Source: Endomicrobiellum devescovinae
GTDB taxonomy: Bacteria > Elusimicrobiota > Endomicrobiia > Endomicrobiales > Endomicrobiaceae
Direction of reading: 5' to 3'
Length of the DNA stretch: 41,193 nucleotides
Assembly (NCBI GenBank): GCA_031255495.1
Contig: JAIRSK010000062.1
Location: 1-41,193, forward strand
A program made the position numbers and the translations under genes. The notes under the pieces were generated by a model. It saw only the letters and a list, made by a program, of their open reading frames with translations, was not told the DNA's origin and searched no databases. This document shows positions 24,896 through 33,230 of the stretch, piece by piece (position 1 is the first letter of the stretch; the number at the start of each line of letters is the position of its first letter).

Positions 24896-26350
24896 TTACT
24901 TTTTTTCTATGTCTTTGCTTTGATCGTACAATGTCTTTATAGCTTTTTGAACTATTCTAGGAGCACAAATAGTGGAGTTTCCGCCAACGCAACCGCCTTC
25001 GCAGCCCATTACTTCCACTAAATTGCCTTCAAGACATTTTTTATCTTTAGCCATCTTCTTTAAATGTTTTATTGTTTCTTTATTTAAACCATTAATAACG
25101 TAAGGCTTTGCAAAATCTTTTTTATCTTCTAAAAGTTTTGCCACCGCTCCTGCAACTCCACCTGTAACTCCGAAATTTCGTCCCTGTTTTGAACTTTCAA
25201 TCTCAAATTTCTCTTCAACGCAATCTTGAACTTTAATATCTTTAGCTGAAAACAAAGCTGCAAGTTCTTCATAATCTATAACGTAATTAACATTTTCATC
25301 ATCGCAGGCTTCGTTTTTCTTTGCAACGCAAGGACTTATAAAAACAGTAACGTATTCTGGATGTTCAGTTTTAACTTTTTGAGCTATATAATACATAGGC
25401 GTTTTTGTAGTTGACACAAACTCTTTTACTTCAGGTAGATGCTTTTTTATAAACTGATTATAACCAGCACAGCATGAGGTAGTCATAAAAGATTCGCCAG
25501 ATTCCATGCGTTCCACAAATTCAAGAGCTTCATTTCTAGTAGTAATATCGGCTCCTTCGGCAACTTCATATGCATCGTAAAAGCCTGCCTTTTTCAAAGC
25601 CGATTTTAACTGATATACTGAACCTTGAAACTGCCCTACAATGGACGGCGCAACCATAGCGACCACTTTCCTGCCAATCTTAATATTTTTCAAAACATCA
25701 ACTATTTGACTTTTCTCGTTGATAGCTCCAAAAGGACATGCCATCATACATTTACCGCATGATATACAAACACTATAATCTATTTTAGCTGTGCCATTTT
25801 CGTTCTTTTTGATAGCATCCACGGGACAAGCGTCCTCGCAAGGAACTGCTATTTTCACTATAGCGTTATAGGGACACGCTGGTATGCACATTTTACAGTT
25901 TTTACATTTAGCTGGATCTATCTTAGACCTGCCGTTTACAATGCTTACAGCGCCAAATTTGCATGCAGCTTCACATGACCTTGCCACGCAGCCTTGGCAT
26001 ACGTCCGTAACATAAATTCTGTTGGGAACACAGCCTTGGCACGCCGTTTCAATAAGAGTAAGCGGTTTGTCGTCAATATGTTCGCGTTCAAGTGCTTTTT
26101 TTGCATATTTAGACAAATCAATTGCTTCGTCGTCATCTTCAATAGAGAATCCAAGTCCTGCTATAACTCTATCTCTTAAAATTGCCCTTTCTTTATAAAT
26201 ACAACACCTGTAGAGAACCTCGTATCCCTTCGGACGCATGTTCAAAGGGATACGACGAGTAGCCTCTTCAAAATTATCTGAGAAGAATGCTTTTATTATT
26301 TTTTCTAATACTTCTTTTTTAAAACCTATTTCCTGATTTTTGTTGTTCAT
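24896..26350 (-). CDS. Monomeric [FeFe] hydrogenase, group B type
   Basis: A protein of 484 residues. An N-terminal family-specific region containing YRCCIYKERAILRDR (47-61) is followed by a Cys-rich ferredoxin array (about 104-207) and an H-cluster domain. H-cluster motifs are TSCCAGY (291-297), SPCVAKK (339-345) and VEVMGCEGGCVGG (445-457). This form and the N-terminal region match the group B monomeric enzymes of clostridia and other anaerobes. The natural partner and preferred direction of group B enzymes are poorly known; ferredoxin oxidation with H2 release is inferred from the adjacent Etf genes. Maturases HydEFG are not in the window. It follows adhE by 18 bases. Confidence 0.92.
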   Translation of the reverse strand: MNNKNQEIGFKKEVLEKIIKAFFSDNFEEATRRIPLNMRPKGYEVLYRCCIYKERAILRDRVIAGLGFSIEDDDEAIDLSKYAKKALEREHIDDKPLTLIETACQGCVPNRIYVTDVCQGCVARSCEAACKFGAVSIVNGRSKIDPAKCKNCKMCIPACPYNAIVKIAVPCEDACPVDAIKKNENGTAKIDYSVCISCGKCMMACPFGAINEKSQIVDVLKNIKIGRKVVAMVAPSIVGQFQGSVYQLKSALKKAGFYDAYEVAEGADITTRNEALEFVERMESGESFMTTSCCAGYNQFIKKHLPEVKEFVSTTKTPMYYIAQKVKTEHPEYVTVFISPCVAKKNEACDDENVNYVIDYEELAALFSAKDIKVQDCVEEKFEIESSKQGRNFGVTGGVAGAVAKLLEDKKDFAKPYVINGLNKETIKHLKKMAKDKKCLEGNLVEVMGCEGGCVGGNSTICAPRIVQKAIKTLYDQSKDIEKK

Positions 26351-26368
26351 GCTTTCCTGCTTTAATTA

Positions 26369-29005
26369 TTATATTTCACCGTTATAAGCCTTTATGAAAA
26401 CTTCTCTGATATCATCCATCAAAGGATACACGGGGTTTGCTCCAGTACACTGGTCGTCAAATGCCTGTTCAACTAGTGTTTCAAGCTTGGCGTTGAAATC
26501 TTTTTCAGAAATACCCATTTCTTTTATTGAAAGAGGTATCTGAATATCTTTTTTAAGCTGCGTTATGGCTTTAATCAACAACTCTACTTTTTCGTCGTCA
26601 TTCTTTCCACCAAGATCTAAATTATCAGCAATCTGCCCATACTTTGCTTTTGCATTTGGGAATTTATATTGAGGGAATATTGCCTGTTTTCTTGGCTTAT
26701 CAGTAGCATTGTATCTTATAACCTGATTGATAACCAATGCGTTTGCAATTCCGTGAGGAATGTTAAAAGCTGCGCCTAATTTATGAGCTAACGAGTGAGA
26801 CAATCCCAAAAATGCGTTTGCAAAAGCCATACCAGCCAACGTAGAAGCATAGTGCATTTTTTCTCTTGCTATTGGATCAGCACTCCCTTTTGAATAAGAA
26901 CGAGGCAAATACCTAAACACAAGTTTAACGGCTTCCAATGCAGGCGAATTTGTAAAGTTTGTTGCAAGTACTGAAACATACGCTTCCACAGCATGAGTTA
27001 AAGCATCTATTCCAGATGCGGCACAAAGTCCCTTAGGCATTGAGTCCACAAAGTTCGGATCAATAATAGCCATATTAGGTGTTAAAGCATAATCAGCTAT
27101 GGGATATTTAATATGAGTTGAATCTTCTGTAATCACAGCAAATGGAGTAACCTCAGATCCTGTTCCTGAAGTAGTAGGTATAGCTATTAACTGCGCTTTC
27201 GTTCCAAGTTCTGGAATCTTGCAAATTCTCTTTCTTATGTCCATAAAACGCATAGCTACGTCTTTAAAATCCGTATCAGGATTTTCATACATCAACCACA
27301 TAATCTTAGCTGCATCTATAGGAGAGCCGCCGCCAAAAGCTATAATAATGTCAGGCTCGTAAGTTCTAAGCATAGCCAATGCTTCATTTATCGTTGATAC
27401 AGTAGGATCGGGCTTGACGTCAAAGAATATTTGATAGTCAATGTTTATCTCTTCTAAAACCTTAGTTATATTGTAAATAGCACCTGAGTTGAAAAGAAAT
27501 CTGTCCGTAACTATAAATGCACGTTTTTTGCCTTCAAGCTCGCGCAACGCCAAATCAGTAGCGCCTCTTTTAAAATAAATTTTTGGAGGAACTCTAAACC
27601 ACAACATATTCTCACGTCTCTCAGCCACAGTCTTATAGTTCAACAAGTGCTTTACACCAACGTTTTCGCTCACAGCATTTCCTCCCCATGAACCGCAACC
27701 AAGCGTTAATGACGGTTCAAGTTTAAAGTTAAACAAATCGCCTATTCCGCCTTGAGATGACGGAGTGTTAATCAAAATACGTCCAGTATGAAGTTTTTTA
27801 GCAAAATAAGTTATTCTTTCTTGTTTTCTTTCGTCTGTATATAGAACCGACGTATGTCCTGCGCCACCAAGCTCTACAAGCTGATAAGCCTTTTCCACCG
27901 CATCTTCAAAATTATCAGCTTTATATATAGCAATTACAGGTGATAACTTTTCGTGAGCAAATTCTTCTTCCAAAGAGATTTCGCTGACTTCGCCTGCAAT
28001 AACTTTAGTATCTTTTGGAACTTTCACACCTGCCATTTCGGCTATTTTATAAGCTGGCTGTCCCACAATAGCTGCGTTAAGCTTTCCGTCAATAATTATG
28101 GTTTTTGCAACTTTATCTCTTTCTTGTTTTTTCAGTATGTAAGCTCCGCGGAGCGTCAATTCTTTTATAACCGCATCGTAAATTTCTTTAACGATTATTA
28201 TTGACTGTTCTGAAGCACAAATCATGCCGTTGTCAAAAGTTTTTGACATAAGGATTGAAGATACTGCCATCTGAACATTTGCAGTTTCGTCAATAATTGC
28301 AGGCGTGTTTCCAGCGCCTACACCTAAAGCAGGCTTACCAGAAGAATAAGCAGCTTTGACCATTCCTGGACCACCTGTAGCAAGTATTGTAGCTATATCT
28401 TTGTGAGTCATGAGCAAATTTGTAAGTTCCAATGACGGAACGTCTATCCAGCCTATTATGTGCTCAGGTGCGCCTGCTTTAACAGCAGCTTCAAGAACAA
28501 TTTTAGCCGCAGCTATAGTAGCCTTTTTCGCTCTAGGATGAGGAGAAAAAATAATTCCATTTCTAGTCTTCAAAGCTATTAAAGATTTAAATATTGCAGT
28601 AGAAGTAGGATTTGTAGTCGGCACCACGCCTGCGATAATTCCGATAGGGTCGGCAACTATTTTAATTCCGTTAGCTTTGTCTTCGCTTATAAGTCCGCAA
28701 GTGCGGGCATCTTTGTGTTTGTTGTAAATATATTCAGAAGCAAAATGATTTTTTATAACTTTATCTTCAACTATTCCCATGCCAGTTTCTTCAACTGCCA
28801 TTTTTGCCAGAGGAATTCTTGCTTGATTAGCCGCAATAGCTGCGGCTTTGAAAATTTCGTCAACCTGATCTTGAGTAAAATTTGAATAAATTTCCTGCGC
28901 CTTTTTCACACGCTCCAAAAGAGTATTAAGAGCTTTAGGAGTATCTACTACTAATGTCTTGTTTTTATCGTGCTCCAGTTTAACGTCCATTGCTTTTTTC
29001 GGCAT
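26369..29005 (-). CDS. adhE: Bifunctional aldehyde-alcohol dehydrogenase AdhE
   Basis: AdhE reduces acetyl-CoA to acetaldehyde and then to ethanol, regenerating NAD+; it forms spirosomes in other bacteria. The 878-residue protein has an N-terminal aldehyde dehydrogenase domain (about 1-440) with the catalytic Cys263 in GMICASEQS, and a C-terminal iron-dependent alcohol dehydrogenase domain with GGGSPIDAAKIMW and the metal-binding histidines in HAVEAY and SLAHKLGAAFNIPHG. A good AGGAGA ribosome site precedes the ATG. The 123-base gap upstream carries a perfect -10 box, so the gene may have its own promoter. Confidence 0.97.
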   Translation of the reverse strand: MPKKAMDVKLEHDKNKTLVVDTPKALNTLLERVKKAQEIYSNFTQDQVDEIFKAAAIAANQARIPLAKMAVEETGMGIVEDKVIKNHFASEYIYNKHKDARTCGLISEDKANGIKIVADPIGIIAGVVPTTNPTSTAIFKSLIALKTRNGIIFSPHPRAKKATIAAAKIVLEAAVKAGAPEHIIGWIDVPSLELTNLLMTHKDIATILATGGPGMVKAAYSSGKPALGVGAGNTPAIIDETANVQMAVSSILMSKTFDNGMICASEQSIIIVKEIYDAVIKELTLRGAYILKKQERDKVAKTIIIDGKLNAAIVGQPAYKIAEMAGVKVPKDTKVIAGEVSEISLEEEFAHEKLSPVIAIYKADNFEDAVEKAYQLVELGGAGHTSVLYTDERKQERITYFAKKLHTGRILINTPSSQGGIGDLFNFKLEPSLTLGCGSWGGNAVSENVGVKHLLNYKTVAERRENMLWFRVPPKIYFKRGATDLALRELEGKKRAFIVTDRFLFNSGAIYNITKVLEEINIDYQIFFDVKPDPTVSTINEALAMLRTYEPDIIIAFGGGSPIDAAKIMWLMYENPDTDFKDVAMRFMDIRKRICKIPELGTKAQLIAIPTTSGTGSEVTPFAVITEDSTHIKYPIADYALTPNMAIIDPNFVDSMPKGLCAASGIDALTHAVEAYVSVLATNFTNSPALEAVKLVFRYLPRSYSKGSADPIAREKMHYASTLAGMAFANAFLGLSHSLAHKLGAAFNIPHGIANALVINQVIRYNATDKPRKQAIFPQYKFPNAKAKYGQIADNLDLGGKNDDEKVELLIKAITQLKKDIQIPLSIKEMGISEKDFNAKLETLVEQAFDDQCTGANPVYPLMDDIREVFIKAYNGEI

Positions 29006-29063
29006 TTTACATCTCCTATTGGTTTATCCACAAAAACTATCTTTACTTTTAAAACAACTCCAG

Positions 29064-29069
29064 ATTATA
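29064..29069 (-). promoter_or_regulatory. Possible adhE promoter (-10 box)
   Basis: The minus strand has a perfect TATAAT at 29069-29064 in the 123-base gap between etfA and adhE. The best -35 candidate, TTTTCA, is 19 bases upstream and poor. Predicted initiation near 29057 gives a leader of about 50 bases. Activity in AT-rich DNA is uncertain. Confidence 0.4.
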
Positions 29070-29128
29070 CCTCGCACAAACCGAAACATGAAAACAAAAA
29101 ATATATGTTCAGTTGAGTTAATAAATAC

Positions 29129-30358
29129 TCAGTTGCACCTTATAGACTTTATCTCTTTTATTATGTTAGGAATTATTTCATACAAATCACCTTCCAGAGC
29201 GTAAGTCGCAGTCTGCATCATAGGACACGATGCATCTTTGTTTATCGCTATTATAATATCCGAAGAATTCATACCGACAGTGTGCTGTATTTGACCAGAT
29301 ATTCCACACGCTATGTAAACCTTCGGAGCAACAGTCTTGCCTGTTTGACCTATTTGGTGCGAATACGGTATCCACTCAGAATCTACAGCTGCTCTTGAAG
29401 CACCTACTGCTCCACCAAGAAGTTCAGCCAAATCTTTAAGAAGTTTAAAGCCCTCGGATTTACCAAGTCCTCTTCCTCCAGCTACAATAATGTCAGCATC
29501 GCCGATATTAACATTAGAGCTTTCGTCTTTTATAAATCCTAAAAACTTTGTCCTGTTTACTAAAGTTGCAACATCAATTTTGCAATCAACAATCTCGCCT
29601 TTTCTTCCTTCTTCAACTTTTGCCTCTTTGAAAACTTTGTGCCTTACTGTACACATCTGAGGGCGATGAGCTGTCGTTAAAATAGTAGCCATAATGTTTC
29701 CACCAAAGGCAGGTCTCGTCTGTTGAAGATTTCTTGTTTCTAGATCAATTTCCAAAGACGTACAATCTGCAGTAAGACCAGTATGTATTCTTGCCGCAAC
29801 TCTTGAAGCAAAAGAACGTCCTATATTTGTAGCACCCATCAAAATAATTTCTGGCTTTTCTTTTTTTATAAGCTGAGTTAATATGCTGGTATAAGTATCA
29901 TCTTGAAATTCAATGAAAATAGGATCGTCACAAACGTAAACTTTATCCGCTCCTCTGCTTATCAAATCCTGAGCTTTTGATTTTATGTTGTCGCCGATTA
30001 AAACAGCGCTTAGAGTCGTTCCTAACTGTTTGGAAAGTCTCTTCCCTTCATTTAAAAGTTCATACACAACGCCAGCGATTTCGCCGTGTCTTTGTTCGGC
30101 ATAAACCCATACACCTTTATATTCGCTTTTATCAACGCCAGCTTGAGGGGCGTCTTTCTTAATCTCTATAGAGTTAAACTTACAAGTTTGAAAACAAGTT
30201 CCGCAATAAGTACATTTGTTCAAATCTATAACAGCCAACTTAAACTTTTTTGGGTGTTCAGGTCTTTCAACCATTGAAATAGCGCCAAAAGGACATGCAC
30301 CTGCGCACTGTCCGCAGCCAACACATTTATCGTTTAATACTTTTATGCTATTTGCCAT
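29129..30358 (-). CDS. etfA: Electron transfer flavoprotein alpha subunit with N-terminal ferredoxin domain
   Basis: A 409-residue EtfA longer than usual because of an N-terminal two-cluster ferredoxin domain: Cys12, 15, 18, 22 and Cys49, 52, 55, 59 form two [4Fe-4S] sites. The remainder is a typical EtfA ending in the FAD-binding region (GGRGLGKSEGFKLLKDLAE, then YIACGISGQIQHTVGM). The same fusion occurs in CarE of the electron-bifurcating caffeyl-CoA reductase of Acetobacterium. The clusters probably pass electrons to ferredoxin. It follows etfB by about 50 bases. Confidence 0.95.
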   Translation of the reverse strand: MANSIKVLNDKCVGCGQCAGACPFGAISMVERPEHPKKFKLAVIDLNKCTYCGTCFQTCKFNSIEIKKDAPQAGVDKSEYKGVWVYAEQRHGEIAGVVYELLNEGKRLSKQLGTTLSAVLIGDNIKSKAQDLISRGADKVYVCDDPIFIEFQDDTYTSILTQLIKKEKPEIILMGATNIGRSFASRVAARIHTGLTADCTSLEIDLETRNLQQTRPAFGGNIMATILTTAHRPQMCTVRHKVFKEAKVEEGRKGEIVDCKIDVATLVNRTKFLGFIKDESSNVNIGDADIIVAGGRGLGKSEGFKLLKDLAELLGGAVGASRAAVDSEWIPYSHQIGQTGKTVAPKVYIACGISGQIQHTVGMNSSDIIIAINKDASCPMMQTATYALEGDLYEIIPNIIKEIKSIRCN

Positions 30359-30409
30359 TTATAACTCTCCGTTCTAAGAAAACTTTACTCTAAAAAATAA
30401 ATTCTCTAT

Positions 30410-31195
30410 TTATATAAGGCTCAGGTCAGACAACCTCTTTACCAAATCAACAGCAACTTTATTAGGTTCACCAGTAAACTTTTCTCCGCCCGTTCTTTGT
30501 GGAGGAGTAAATATCTTCATAACCTGTGTCGGAGATCCGTTAAGACCCGTCTTTTTGACATCAGCGCCGATTGCCGCAGCATCTAAAACTTTAATAACAG
30601 CTTTTTTTGCCGCCATTTTGCCTTTCAATGCGGCTACTCTTGGATTATTTATTTCTTTAACTACAGTCAAAAGAACAGGAAGAGAACTTTCTATCAAATC
30701 GTAGCCGTCTTCCATCATTCTCTCAACCTTTATGGTTTTATCGTCAACTGACTCTACTTTTTTAACGTAAGCAACGTGTGGAATATCCAACATTTCCGCA
30801 ATTCCTGGTCCGACTTGAGCGGTATCACCATCTGAAGCTTGTTTACCGCAAATAACTATATCAAAATTTCCTAAAAATCTTACAGCTGTTGATAAAGCGT
30901 AAGAAGTAGCCAAAGTGTCAGCTCCACCAAAAGCTCTATCACTTAGCAAAACGCCTTCGTCTGCGCCTTTTGCTATAGCTTCTCTTAAAACAGCTTCAGC
31001 CTGAGGAGGTCCCATAGTAATAACAGTTACTTTTCCTCCGACTCTCTCCTTTATTCTTACGCCTTCTTCTATGGCATACTCGTCAAAAGGATTTATTATA
31101 GATTCCAATCCATCTCTCTTTAATCTACCTGTTTCATGATCAATTTGAACGTTCGTAGTATTAGGCACTTGCTTAACGCAAACGATTATATTCAT
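30410..31195 (-). CDS. etfB: Electron transfer flavoprotein beta subunit
   Basis: A 261-residue EtfB that pairs with the EtfA encoded next. It begins MNIIVCVKQVPNT and has TMGPPQAEAVLREAIAKGAD and SDRAFGGADTLATSYAL, blocks shared with clostridial EtfB of bifurcating complexes that bind a second FAD and NADH. CGKQASDGDTAQVGP is the other family signature. With the acyl-CoA dehydrogenase upstream it forms the expected Bcd-EtfAB gene set. That it bifurcates is inference from this similarity and the ferredoxin-EtfA partner. Confidence 0.95.
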   Translation of the reverse strand: MNIIVCVKQVPNTTNVQIDHETGRLKRDGLESIINPFDEYAIEEGVRIKERVGGKVTVITMGPPQAEAVLREAIAKGADEGVLLSDRAFGGADTLATSYALSTAVRFLGNFDIVICGKQASDGDTAQVGPGIAEMLDIPHVAYVKKVESVDDKTIKVERMMEDGYDLIESSLPVLLTVVKEINNPRVAALKGKMAAKKAVIKVLDAAAIGADVKKTGLNGSPTQVMKIFTPPQRTGGEKFTGEPNKVAVDLVKRLSDLSLI

Positions 31196-31233
31196 TTTTC
31201 CCCTCTTTATATTTCTTGCTTCTTAAAAACACA

Positions 31234-31280
31234 AAAGTGGAACTACGACAAATAAAATTACTTTGCCTTTATTCCACTTT
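31234..31280. repeat. Inverted repeat between acyl-CoA dehydrogenase and etfB genes
   Basis: AAAGTGGAA (31234-31242) pairs with TTCCACTTT (31272-31280) across 29 bases that contain a second small pairing (ATAAA with TTTAT). It lies in the 112-base gap. No T-run follows on the minus strand, so it is more likely an mRNA processing or stability element than a terminator. Confidence 0.4.
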
Positions 31281-31307
31281 ATGATTTATTCAAAGATTTA
31301 TCATTGC

Positions 31308-32477
31308 CTACTTAGCTTTAGCAGCAGATTCCTTTATAAGATTAAGGGCAATTTCATTTTTCTGAATCTGGCTCGTTCCTTCATAAAGTGTCGTTATTTT
31401 TGCATCTCTCATCATTTTTTCAACGGGATATTCTCTTGAATATCCATATCCGCCTAATATTTGTACAGCGTTAGTTGTAACTTTCATAGCTACTTCAGAG
31501 CAGAAAAGTTTAGCCATTGCAGATTCTTTGCTGGTACGTTTTTCTGTTCCTGCGTCTATCATTCTAGCTGAAGCATAAAGCAAAGCTCTTGCAGCTTCAA
31601 CTTCCGTAGCCATATCAGCAAGCATGTGCTGTATTCCCTGAAAAGAGGCTATAGGTTGACCAAACTGAACTCTTTTCCTCGCATAATCTACAGCTTCGTC
31701 CAATGCGCCAGCAGCTATACCCAAAGCCTGAGCAGCTACACCAGGACGAGAATTATCCAATGTCGCCTGAGCTATCATCAAGCCGTGCCCTTCTTTACCT
31801 AAAAGCTGATCTTTATGTACTCTACAATTGTTAAATATAAGTTCTCTAGTAGAAGAAGCTTTTATGCCCATTTTCTTTTCTTTTTTACCAAATTCAAAAC
31901 CAGTTGTTCCTTTTTCAACTATAAAGCAAGAAATTCCTCTTGCTCCTCTAGCAGGATTTGTCTTAGCAAAAATTGTATATGTTTCAGCATCCCCGCCGTT
32001 TGTTATAAAGCACTTCGTTCCGTTCAACACGTAATAATCGCCATCTTTTACAGCCGTAGTTGTCATTCCAGTCGCATCGGAACCTGCATTAGCTTCAGTC
32101 AAACCAAAAGCCGCAAGTTTTTTACCTGAAGCAATATCTGGCAAATATTTTTTCTTTTGCTCTTCATTTCCAGCTATAAGAATAGGAAGAGTTCCAAGCG
32201 CTGTAGCGGCAAGAGATAACGCTATTGCGCCATCAACTTTGCAAAGCTCTTCAACTACAAGAACCAATCCCATTATACCTTTTCCGAAACCACCATATTC
32301 TTCGGGAATATATACTCCGCATAAGTCAGCTTGGGCAAATTCTTTTACAATCTCCCACGGAAACTCTTCTTTTTCATCATAATGTTCTCTAACAGGCTTC
32401 ATTTTTTCAATCGCAATAGTTCTTGCGGTCTCAACCATCATCTTTTCTTCTTCAGACAACATATAGTCCATTACCAT
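31308..32477 (-). CDS. Acyl-CoA dehydrogenase (butyryl-CoA dehydrogenase-like)
   Basis: This FAD enzyme interconverts acyl-CoA and enoyl-CoA and exchanges electrons with EtfAB. The 389-residue protein has the family blocks FGLTEANAGSDATGM, KCFITNGGDAE, and near the C-terminus LGGYGYSREYPVEKMMRD and YEGTSQIQ, with the catalytic base at Glu366. The set acyl-CoA dehydrogenase, etfB, ferredoxin-etfA has the order of carCDE and of bcd-etf units. The acyl substrate cannot be told from the sequence; no thiolase, crotonase or hydroxyacyl-CoA dehydrogenase is in the window. GAGGGG lies 6 bases before the ATG. Confidence 0.94.
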   Translation of the reverse strand: MVMDYMLSEEEKMMVETARTIAIEKMKPVREHYDEKEEFPWEIVKEFAQADLCGVYIPEEYGGFGKGIMGLVLVVEELCKVDGAIALSLAATALGTLPILIAGNEEQKKKYLPDIASGKKLAAFGLTEANAGSDATGMTTTAVKDGDYYVLNGTKCFITNGGDAETYTIFAKTNPARGARGISCFIVEKGTTGFEFGKKEKKMGIKASSTRELIFNNCRVHKDQLLGKEGHGLMIAQATLDNSRPGVAAQALGIAAGALDEAVDYARKRVQFGQPIASFQGIQHMLADMATEVEAARALLYASARMIDAGTEKRTSKESAMAKLFCSEVAMKVTTNAVQILGGYGYSREYPVEKMMRDAKITTLYEGTSQIQKNEIALNLIKESAAKAK

Positions 32478-32504
32478 ATATAACCCCTCTATTAGTTTAC
32501 TGCG

Positions 32505-32557
32505 AATCTATCGGCGTAAACACTGCCAGCATCTAACATTGCTTACGTTGATAGATT
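32505..32557. repeat. Imperfect 15-bp inverted repeat between rnc and acyl-CoA dehydrogenase genes
   Basis: AATCTATCGGCGTAA (32505-32519) faces TTACGTTGATAGATT (32543-32557), 23 bases apart. Thirteen of fifteen positions pair on either strand. On the plus strand the other two are G-U wobbles, while on the minus strand they are A-C mismatches. The right arm overlaps the rnc stop codon. No T-run follows on the minus strand. Confidence 0.6.
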
Positions 32558-33230
32558 ACTTTATATTTTTCATGGCTTGTTCAGCTGCGGATTGTTGGGC
32601 TTCCTTTTTAGAACTTCCAGTGCCCTTACCAAAAAGCCTTCTCTTTACATAAACAGCTACTTCAAATTTCTTGTTATGGTCAGGTCCGAATTCTTTTATT
32701 ATCTTATATTCAGGAAGCTCTTTATAAACTGATTGAGCTAGTTCTTGAAGTCGGCTTTTATAATCGGTTATAATTATTTCTTTCTGAGCATCTAAAAATT
32801 TTAAAATAAATTTTTTTGCATGCTCAAAACCGCCGTCTAAATATACCGCTCCAACAACAGCTTCAAATACATCGCACAAAAGGCTTTCCCTATTCCTCGC
32901 TTCAGATACGTCTTCACTTTTACCTAAAAAAATATAATCGCCCAAATTTATTTCTTTTGCCCAAATACTTAAATTAGACGCAGAAACAATTTGGGCTTTT
33001 AACTGAGATAACTTTCCCTCGCTTTCGCTCGGGTATATTAAATATAAAGTTTCTACTATAACAGCCGATAAAATACTATCGCCAAGAAACTCCATACGTT
33101 CATTATAACTCTTCTTGCCGCCGTATTCGGCTGCATAAGACTTATGCGTTAGAGCAGTTCTTAAAACTTCAAGATTATTGAATTTGTATTCAATAATCTC
33201 TTGAAGTTTTTCATAGTCTTTACTTAGCAT
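32556..33230 (-). CDS. rnc: Ribonuclease III
   Basis: RNase III cuts double-stranded RNA, including rRNA precursors. The 224-residue protein has the catalytic signature ERMEFLGDSIL (about 41-51), the second acidic block LCDVFEAVVGAVYLDGG and a C-terminal double-stranded RNA binding domain ending in GTGSSKKEAQQSAAEQAM. The start overlaps fabF by 11 bases, so it is the last gene of the fatty acid cluster, an arrangement also common in Firmicutes. Confidence 0.96.
   Translation of the reverse strand: MLSKDYEKLQEIIEYKFNNLEVLRTALTHKSYAAEYGGKKSYNERMEFLGDSILSAVIVETLYLIYPSESEGKLSQLKAQIVSASNLSIWAKEINLGDYIFLGKSEDVSEARNRESLLCDVFEAVVGAVYLDGGFEHAKKFILKFLDAQKEIIITDYKSRLQELAQSVYKELPEYKIIKEFGPDHNKKFEVAVYVKRRLFGKGTGSSKKEAQQSAAEQAMKNIK

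Noticed and set aside
29100..29140. Hairpin TGAGT/ACTCA near the etfA stop as a terminator
   Set aside because: The stem is only 5 AT-rich base pairs, partly inside etfA, and the T-rich stretch is several bases away.
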